DNA of 64,000 nt, taken from assembly GCA_023460085.1 (NCBI GenBank), contig JAEWRI010000012.1:45990-109989 (forward strand), given 5' to 3'. A program made the translations under genes and the position numbers. Source of the stretch: Bacillota bacterium (GTDB lineage: Bacteria; Bacillota; Clostridia; Christensenellales; SZUA-584). Positions 58,685 through 64,000 of this stretch are shown here, in pieces. The notes under the pieces are model-generated. The model had not been told where the DNA came from and ran no database searches. It was given only the letters and a program-made list of their open reading frames with translations. Every line of letters begins with the position of its first letter. Position 1 is the stretch's first letter.

Positions 58685-60163
58685 TTAAAGCAGTATGCAG
58701 ATAAGTCCTCCGCTGCCCTCGTTGATAATGCGCTGCAGCGTTTCCTGCATCTTCATCCGCGCATCCTCCGGCATATGTGTCAGCTTGCCCGCAAGGCCTT
58801 CCTTGACCAGCTCATGCAGCGATTTGCCGAAGATGTCGGTATTCCAAATCTTCGCCGGATCGTTCTCAAACTCGGACATCAGGTAATTGACGAGATCCTC
58901 GCTCTGCTTTTCGCTGCCCACAATGGGCGATACCTCTGTCTGGATATCCACGCGTATGAGGTGCAGCGAGGGCGCGCTGGCCTTAAGACGCACACCGAAG
59001 CGTCCGCCCTGCCGAACCATCTCCGGCTCCTCCAGTGACATCTCATCCATCATGGGCGGCACCAGCCCATAGCCCGTCTTCTTGGCGCTTTCGAGCGCGC
59101 CCGCTATGCGGTCGTACTCTTTCTTTGCACTGACCAGATCCTTGACGATGGACACGAGATGATAGTCGTCCTCGATGGGGTATCCGCATTCGTCGCCTAA
59201 TATGCGGTAGAACAGCTCTGACGGAAACTCGACGCGGATGGTAATGGAGCCCTCACCGAGCTGGATGTTGACGTCGCCGGCGTCATTCACGTCCTCCAGG
59301 CCCTTCAACGCGTCCAGCAGCGTGTGAAAGTCCCTGACCTTCTCCATACGGTTTACCGACCCGGTAACGCCGCCCAGCACCTCGTCCATCAGCCAGTGGC
59401 TGGGCGAAAGCGCGCGGGCCCATCCCGGCATATCCAGGGTAATCTCCCGGATCGGGAATTCGTACAGCAGGTTCTCCAGCATCGAATTGATATCGTTCTC
59501 CGACAGCCTCATGATATCCATCAAAACGACGGGCACGCCGTATTTATCCTCCATCGATTTGCGCAGCCGTATGGTGTCCTCATTGTTGGGATTTGCCGAA
59601 TTCAGTATGATGATGAACGGCTTCCCCAGATCCGAAAGCTCGCGCACCACGCGCTCCTCCGCGTTGATGTAGTTGGCGCGCGGAATCTCCGTGATGCTGC
59701 CGTCCGTCGTCATAACGATGCCTATCGTGCTGTGGTCCGTGATGACCTTCCTTGTGCCCGTCTCCGCCGCTTCCTCGAACGGTATGTCATGATCGAACCA
59801 GGGCGTCGTTACCATTCTGGGTACATTGTTCTCCATGTGCCCCATGGCACCGTCCACCATGTAGCCGACGGAATCCACCATGCGCACTTTCATCTCCGCT
59901 TCATCATTGATGCGTATCTTCACCGCCTCATTGGGCACAAACTTGGGCTGCGTCGTCATGATGGTCTTGCCCGCGCTGCTCTGCGGCAATTCGTCGACAA
60001 CGCGCTCTTTCTCATGCGTATCGTCTAAATTCGGGAGCACCAGCATATCCATGAACCGTTTGATGAAGGTCGACTTGCCGGTCCTCACCGGGCCGACCAC
60101 GCCGATGTATATGTCTCCTCCCGTTCTCTCGGAAATATCCTTGTACAGATTGTAGCTTTGCAT
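58685..60163 (-). CDS. spoIVA: Stage IV sporulation protein A (spore coat ATPase)
   Basis: SpoIVA polymerises on the forespore surface with ATP hydrolysis and forms the base of the coat. The 492-residue protein has the P-loop GVVGPVRTGKSTFIKRFMD near the N-terminus, MVDSVGYMVDGA and TDHSTIGIVMTTDGSI, and the C-terminal segment ending GSGGLICILL required for localisation. Its length and sequence are typical. GGAGGG precedes ATG 60163. It is direct evidence that the host makes endospores. Confidence 0.98.
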   Translation of the reverse strand: MQSYNLYKDISERTGGDIYIGVVGPVRTGKSTFIKRFMDMLVLPNLDDTHEKERVVDELPQSSAGKTIMTTQPKFVPNEAVKIRINDEAEMKVRMVDSVGYMVDGAMGHMENNVPRMVTTPWFDHDIPFEEAAETGTRKVITDHSTIGIVMTTDGSITEIPRANYINAEERVVRELSDLGKPFIIILNSANPNNEDTIRLRKSMEDKYGVPVVLMDIMRLSENDINSMLENLLYEFPIREITLDMPGWARALSPSHWLMDEVLGGVTGSVNRMEKVRDFHTLLDALKGLEDVNDAGDVNIQLGEGSITIRVEFPSELFYRILGDECGYPIEDDYHLVSIVKDLVSAKKEYDRIAGALESAKKTGYGLVPPMMDEMSLEEPEMVRQGGRFGVRLKASAPSLHLIRVDIQTEVSPIVGSEKQSEDLVNYLMSEFENDPAKIWNTDIFGKSLHELVKEGLAGKLTHMPEDARMKMQETLQRIINEGSGGLICILL

Positions 60164-60198
60164 GGCGCACCCTCCAAAATGTTTGGTTTAACACTAGA

Positions 60199-60227
60199 TA
60201 TATATGAGACATTCGGTACGCTCATGC
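60199..60227 (-). promoter_or_regulatory. Possible sigma-E-like promoter of spoIVA
   Basis: GCATGAG (60227-60221), 14 bases, CATATATA (60206-60199) on the minus strand partly fit the mother-cell sigma-E consensus (GCATATT / CATACAAT). The match is weak; spoIVA is sigma-E-controlled in Bacillus. Confidence 0.35.
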
Positions 60228-60256
60228 CTTGTTTATGGCGAGATTGATAATATAAA

Positions 60257-60285
60257 AAGCGCCGATCCGAAGACCGGCGCTCTTG
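60257..60285 (-). terminator. Terminator after hppA
   Basis: On the minus strand AGCGCCGGTC-TTCG-GATCGGCGCT (one G-U) and then TTTTT; the loop is a stable UUCG. Confidence 0.88.
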
Positions 60286-60295
60286 TATCCAGAGT

Positions 60296-62374
60296 TTACA
60301 GCACCACGGAAATCGCGATGAACAGCGCCGCCGTCAGGTTTGCAACGAGCGAAACCACGGTGATCTGGGTATTCAGCGAGGGGCCCGCGGTATCCTTGAA
60401 CGGATCTCCCACGGTGTCGCCCGTAACCGCAGCCTTGTGCGCCGGGGAACCCTTGCCGCCGAAGTTGCCCGCTTCGACGTACTTCTTCGCGTTGTCCCAT
60501 GTGCCGCCCGCGTTGGACATGAACATAGCCAGCAGCAGACCGGAGACGATATTGCCCGTGATGAAGCCGCCCAGCGCCAATATGCCGCCATCCCGCTCGA
60601 TGAAGCTGCCAATGAGACCCACCACGATGGTCGCGATTATCGTCATCAGACCCGCGGGAATAAGCTCGCGCAGAGCGCCTTTGGCAGCGATATCGATGCA
60701 TTTGTCGTATTCCGGCAGCACACCCGGTTTGCCTTCTCTGAGGCCCGGGATCTCGTCAAACTGTCTGTGGATTTCAGCCACCATGCGCTGCGCGTTTCTG
60801 TCAACTCCCATGATCAGCATGGAAGAGAACAGCGCCGGAATGCCAAGGCCCGCGAGCATGCCGAAGAACACCAACGGATCCATGATGTTGAAGCTGGTAA
60901 CCGTCGCGCCCGCCTGTTCCGCTACCTCGAGGAACGCGGCCAGCAGCGCGATAACCGTGAGGCCTGCAGCGCCAATCGCAAAACCCTTGGTGATGGCTTT
61001 GACAGTGTTGCCCGCAGAGTCCAGCTCGTCAGTGATTTTGATGACGTCCTCGCCGAGACCGCCCATTTCAGCCAAACCGCGGGAGTTGTCCACGATGGGG
61101 CCGTAAGCGTCGTTGGAGACTATCATGCCCACGATGGAGAGCATGCCAAGTGCCGCCATTGAAATACCGAACATTGCAAATCCTTCACCGATAGGATCGC
61201 AGAGGAAGTACGCGACCGCCGCGGAAAGGCCGATACCCACCAGCGAGGGAAGCGCGCTCATAAAGCCATAGCTGAATCCCGAGAGTATGGTGAAAGCCGG
61301 ACCGGACTGGCTGGACCTCGCCACATGCTGCACCGGTTTCTTCGCGTCGTTTGTGAAATAGTCCGTAGCAAAGCCGATGATCGTACCCACGAAAAGACCC
61401 ACCGCCGTTGCGCCCCAGATACGGAAGTCGAATTTAAAGACGATGGAAGCGATCGCTGTCAGCACCGCGAAAACTGCTGTAGTGATATATGTACTCTTGT
61501 TGAGTGCCTTGCTCGGATCCTCGCTCTTGCCCATGCGCGCCATCAGCACACCGATGATAGAGGCCAGCAGGCCAAGGCTCGCATAGCAGAGCACCATGTC
61601 CACCATTTTCAGTGAGAAGCCGATAATCATTGCCGCGAGTATGGCCGCCACATTGGAGTCGAACAGATCCGCGCCCATGCCAGCCACGTCGCCCACGTTG
61701 TCGCCCACGTTGTCCGCGATGACTGCGGGATTGCGCGGGTCATCTTCTTCCAGGCCCAGCTCCACCTTGCCCACGAGGTCAGCGGAGATATCCGCGGTCT
61801 TCGTGAAGATACCGCCGCCCGCCTTCGCGAACAGCGCCAGCGTTGAGGCACCGAAGGAGAAGCCCATTACCATATTGGTGTCTTTTGTGATCAGATACAG
61901 CAGCGAGGTGCCCAGCAGCGCGGAACCCACGACCGCCATACCCATCACCGCGCCGCCGCGGAAACCCGCTGAAAACGCCTTGCGAATCCCCGTCTTGGCG
62001 GCAATCGCCGTCTTGACGTTGGCAATGGTGGCAACCTCGATGCCTATTTTGCCCGCAAGCCCGGAAAATACCGACCCGGCGATATAAGACAGCGTCATTC
62101 CAAGGTTGTACAGCACATTCCCGTCTTCAGCCCACAGCGGCTTCGGAAGAAACAGGAAGATAAGCACGCCGGCACCCAGCACGAACCAGGCAAGCGTCTT
62201 ATATTCCCGCTTGAGAAAAGCCCTCGCACCCTTCTTAATCATCAGACCGATATTTTCCATCTGATCTGTGCCTTTAGGCAGCTTCTTGACCCATACGTAG
62301 AAGTACGCGGCCACTGCAAAGGCAAGTAAGGATACGACAATACCAACGATTTCAAACAGCAGCAGATTGTCCAT
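60296..62374 (-). CDS. hppA: Membrane-bound proton-translocating pyrophosphatase
   Basis: This integral membrane enzyme couples PPi hydrolysis to ion pumping. The 692-residue protein has about 15-16 transmembrane helices and the catalytic blocks GGGIFTKTADISADLVGKVE, DDPRNPAVIADNVGDNVGD and the C-terminal GDTVGDPFKDTAGPS. The diagnostic segment GNTVKAITKGFAIGAAG has Lys where potassium-dependent enzymes have Ala, which suggests a potassium-independent, proton-pumping type. It may recover energy from PPi or, in reverse, supply PPi for Pfp. Confidence 0.96.
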   Translation of the reverse strand: MDNLLLFEIVGIVVSLLAFAVAAYFYVWVKKLPKGTDQMENIGLMIKKGARAFLKREYKTLAWFVLGAGVLIFLFLPKPLWAEDGNVLYNLGMTLSYIAGSVFSGLAGKIGIEVATIANVKTAIAAKTGIRKAFSAGFRGGAVMGMAVVGSALLGTSLLYLITKDTNMVMGFSFGASTLALFAKAGGGIFTKTADISADLVGKVELGLEEDDPRNPAVIADNVGDNVGDVAGMGADLFDSNVAAILAAMIIGFSLKMVDMVLCYASLGLLASIIGVLMARMGKSEDPSKALNKSTYITTAVFAVLTAIASIVFKFDFRIWGATAVGLFVGTIIGFATDYFTNDAKKPVQHVARSSQSGPAFTILSGFSYGFMSALPSLVGIGLSAAVAYFLCDPIGEGFAMFGISMAALGMLSIVGMIVSNDAYGPIVDNSRGLAEMGGLGEDVIKITDELDSAGNTVKAITKGFAIGAAGLTVIALLAAFLEVAEQAGATVTSFNIMDPLVFFGMLAGLGIPALFSSMLIMGVDRNAQRMVAEIHRQFDEIPGLREGKPGVLPEYDKCIDIAAKGALRELIPAGLMTIIATIVVGLIGSFIERDGGILALGGFITGNIVSGLLLAMFMSNAGGTWDNAKKYVEAGNFGGKGSPAHKAAVTGDTVGDPFKDTAGPSLNTQITVVSLVANLTAALFIAISVVL

Positions 62375-62397
62375 ATTTCAGTCCCTTCTTTAAAGTA

Positions 62398-62523
62398 TTA
62401 TTTTGCAGGCCAGATCTTCATCATGAGTTTAATCAGGCCATAGAATAACAGGATTACCGCGAACACGATACCGATGCCTATCCCCATATAACCCAAACCT
62501 TCAACGATCATCTTACCAACCAT
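62398..62523 (-). CDS. OadG-like small subunit of sodium-pump decarboxylase
   Basis: A 41-residue protein: MVGKMIVEGLGYMGIGIGIV (1-20), FAVILLFYGLIKLMMK (21-36), IWPAK (37-41). One transmembrane helix follows a short N-terminus, as in gamma subunits of oxaloacetate/methylmalonyl-CoA decarboxylases, which assemble the alpha and beta subunits. GGAGAG lies before ATG 62523, and the gene starts 13 bases after the oadB stop. It is shorter than typical OadG (about 60-110 residues) and lacks the usual long cytoplasmic tail. Confidence 0.7.
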   Translation of the reverse strand: MVGKMIVEGLGYMGIGIGIVFAVILLFYGLIKLMMKIWPAK

Positions 62524-62536
62524 GGTTCTCTCCTTC

Positions 62537-63700
62537 CTATGAAAGCAGCGATATCAGCACAGCGCCCGCGATAATAGATCCTATCTGGCCGGACACGTTG
62601 GCGCCAATCGCCTGCATCAGTATAAAGTTCGAGGGGTCTTCCTTCTGAGCCATCTTCTGGACGATGCGCGCAGACATCGGGAACGCCGAGATGCCCGCCG
62701 CGCCAATCATTGGGTTCACCTTCTTCTTCAGGAAGAGGTTGACGAACTTGGCAAACAGCACGCCGCCTGCCGTGTCAAACACGAAAGCGAGGAAGCCGAT
62801 GATAAGTATCAGCAGCGTATGCCACTGCAGGAATTCCTTGCCGACCATCGATGCGCCGATGGTGATGCCCAGCAGCAGCGTGACGATGTTGGTCAGCTCC
62901 TTCTGCGCTGCCTGAGAAAGCCTCTCCAGTACGCCGCATTCACGGATCAGGTTTCCGAACATCAGCGCACCCACCAGCGGAACGCCCGCCGGAGCCACAA
63001 AGCCTACTATAATCGTAATTACAATGGGCAGTGCGATGAGCACAGGCTTGCTGACCTTCGCACTGAAATCAGCGTCCATGCGAATGAGCCTTTCCTTTTT
63101 GGTCGTCATGGCGCGAATCACCGGCGGCTGAATGATGGGAACCAGAGACATATACGAGTATGCCGCAACCGAGAGCGGTGCAATATAGTCCTTGGCAAAT
63201 AGATTACCGACATAAATGGTGGTAGGCCCGTCTGCCGCGCCGATGATCCCTACGGCCGCAGCCTCCTTAATCGAGAATATATCCGGAAAAATCCAGTTTG
63301 CGCAAATCGCAAGCAGAAAAGCCGCGAAGATACCAAACTGTGCCGCAGCGCCAAAGAAGATCATCACCGGCTGTTTCAGCAGCGGTGAAAAGTCGATCAT
63401 CGCGCCGATGCCTACGAATATCAGCAGCGGGAACAATTCGGTGACGATACCGGCCTTGTACAGCACCTGCAGGAATCCCTCCTGCACGACCTGGGTGCCA
63501 TCCGCCGCCGTGGTTGTGACCGAAAGTACGGCTGCCAGCGGCAGGTTGACCAGTATGCAGCCAAACCCGATGGGCAGCAGAAGCATCGGTTCATACTCTT
63601 TCGTTATGGCCAACAATATCAGCACAAGACCGACCACGATCATTACGCCATTTCGCCATTCCCAGTTGCCAGGCTGAAAGGCTTCCAGCAGATTTTGCAT
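62537..63700 (-). CDS. oadB: Sodium-translocating decarboxylase, beta subunit
   Basis: This membrane subunit couples decarboxylation of carboxybiotin to sodium export. The 387-residue protein has about ten transmembrane helices and the conserved motifs FVGIGAMIDFSPLL, AAAVGIIGAADGPTTIYV (sodium-binding Asp), SLVPIIQPPVIRAMTT, GNLIRECGVLERL and AGISAFPMSARIVQKM. It could belong to an oxaloacetate, methylmalonyl-CoA or glutaconyl-CoA decarboxylase. The alpha (carboxyltransferase) and biotin subunits are not in this window. Confidence 0.94.
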   Translation of the reverse strand: MQNLLEAFQPGNWEWRNGVMIVVGLVLILLAITKEYEPMLLLPIGFGCILVNLPLAAVLSVTTTAADGTQVVQEGFLQVLYKAGIVTELFPLLIFVGIGAMIDFSPLLKQPVMIFFGAAAQFGIFAAFLLAICANWIFPDIFSIKEAAAVGIIGAADGPTTIYVGNLFAKDYIAPLSVAAYSYMSLVPIIQPPVIRAMTTKKERLIRMDADFSAKVSKPVLIALPIVITIIVGFVAPAGVPLVGALMFGNLIRECGVLERLSQAAQKELTNIVTLLLGITIGASMVGKEFLQWHTLLILIIGFLAFVFDTAGGVLFAKFVNLFLKKKVNPMIGAAGISAFPMSARIVQKMAQKEDPSNFILMQAIGANVSGQIGSIIAGAVLISLLS

Positions 63701-64000
63701 GTTTCATCTCCCCGTTTCCAACTTTTTTTAGTATACCAAATAAACGCCAAGGCATTTCGTCTGGTAACAACGTACTTTTTATTCGGCTGATAAAAAAATG
63801 TTCCAATCCCAACCCATTGTATATTATAAACATGGGGTTGTAAATTTGCAACGTCAAGGTCAGTCAAATTTCGATGTAGGACTACAATACATATTGGACA
63901 CTGAACCTTGAAAATAGAAGATGCAGGAACGGACTCGTGGGGTATTGTTGAGTTGCAAGACAAAACATTACCGAAAGGAGCCATTGCTGCACCATGAATA
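63701..64000. other. 300-base non-coding end region upstream of oadB
   Basis: It holds a minus-strand promoter candidate (TTGCAA 63851-63846, 17 bases, TATAAT 63828-63823) and GGAG before oadB. On the plus strand ACCTTGAAAATAGAA (63903-63917) resembles motifs seen in Firmicute rRNA spacers, and AAAGGAG (63975-63981) precedes an ATG at 63994, which may begin a gene outside the window. I find no supportable gene here. Confidence 0.45.

Noticed and set aside
63643..63984. 113-codon minus-strand frame upstream of oadB
   Set aside because: It overlaps the oadB promoter and start in another frame and has no similarity to a known protein.
1..64000. tRNA, rRNA genes and CRISPR arrays
   Set aside because: I looked through the intergenic stretches for cloverleaf ends, rRNA signatures and spaced direct repeats and saw none; a dedicated search could still find a missed one.

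Overview
The window is about 64 kb of a GC-rich (by eye roughly 55-60%) genome of a spore-forming member of the Firmicutes, class Clostridia. The evidence is sporulation genes (spoVS, spoIVA, ylbJ), a CIRCE/HrcA heat-shock operon, a T-box leader on hisS, and an anaerobe's energy genes: pta-ackA, pyrophosphate-dependent phosphofructokinase, membrane pyrophosphatase, sodium-pump decarboxylase subunits and indolepyruvate:ferredoxin oxidoreductase. I cannot name a genus. No rRNA, tRNA or CRISPR array was found.

Layout. 1-2470 (+): end of nusG, then rplK-rplA, an internal promoter with a ribosomal-protein leader and attenuator, then rplJ-rplL. The expected rpoBC is absent. Instead an intact IS3-family element (2504-3787) is followed by a long minus-strand block. 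3804-12313 (-): a heat-shock operon hrcA-grpE-dnaK-dnaJ under a perfect CIRCE, continuing into prmA-rsmE-mtaB-HIT-DUF3788. 12632-14491 (+): an EAL-GGDEF c-di-GMP protein. 14474-17415 (-): lepA-hemW. 17616-23030 (-): acetyltransferase, cupin, BaiN-like flavoprotein, RpiR regulator, surE and a D,D-carboxypeptidase with a changed KTG motif. 23079 (+): NlpC/P60 lipoprotein. 23835-25831 (-): deoB-punA nucleoside salvage. 25990-27495 (+): TetR regulator plus LCM-type methyltransferase.

27508-30890 (-) is the SRP/ribosome maturation operon ylxM-ffh-rpsP-khpA-rimM-trmD. A Nudix gene (+) follows, then smc-ftsY (-). 36089-40289 (-) holds hisS (T-box), aspS, an RseC-like protein, trxA and spoVS. 40704-42907 (-) is pta-ackA; the divergent tmcAL (+) and ylbJ (+) follow. 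45411-48562 (-) is alr, 5-formyl-THF cyclo-ligase, rsmD, coaD and a coiled-coil protein. 48615-53992 (-) is an aromatic 2-keto-acid catabolic cluster: paaK, iorA, iorB, paaK, ACT domain. 54149-58559 (-) carries pfp, yjbQ, kptA, a chagasin-like lipoprotein, and a TetR gene with an SDR gene broken by a stop codon. 58685-62374 (-) is spoIVA and hppA. 62398-63700 (-) is oadB with a 41-residue OadG-like subunit.

Together the genes describe a fermentative anaerobe that handles acyl phosphates (Pta/AckA), conserves pyrophosphate energy (Pfp, HppA), pumps sodium by decarboxylation and oxidises aromatic keto acids to CoA thioesters. The most noteworthy observations are the broken rplL-rpoB synteny at an IS lacking target duplication, the KTG-to-CTG carboxypeptidase, the SDR nonsense mutation with a conserved tail, two TetR operators set in their promoters, a terminator buried in a convergent coding sequence, a probable leaderless lipoprotein mRNA, and a reversed-order EAL-GGDEF protein. 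I saw no clearly new multi-gene system.
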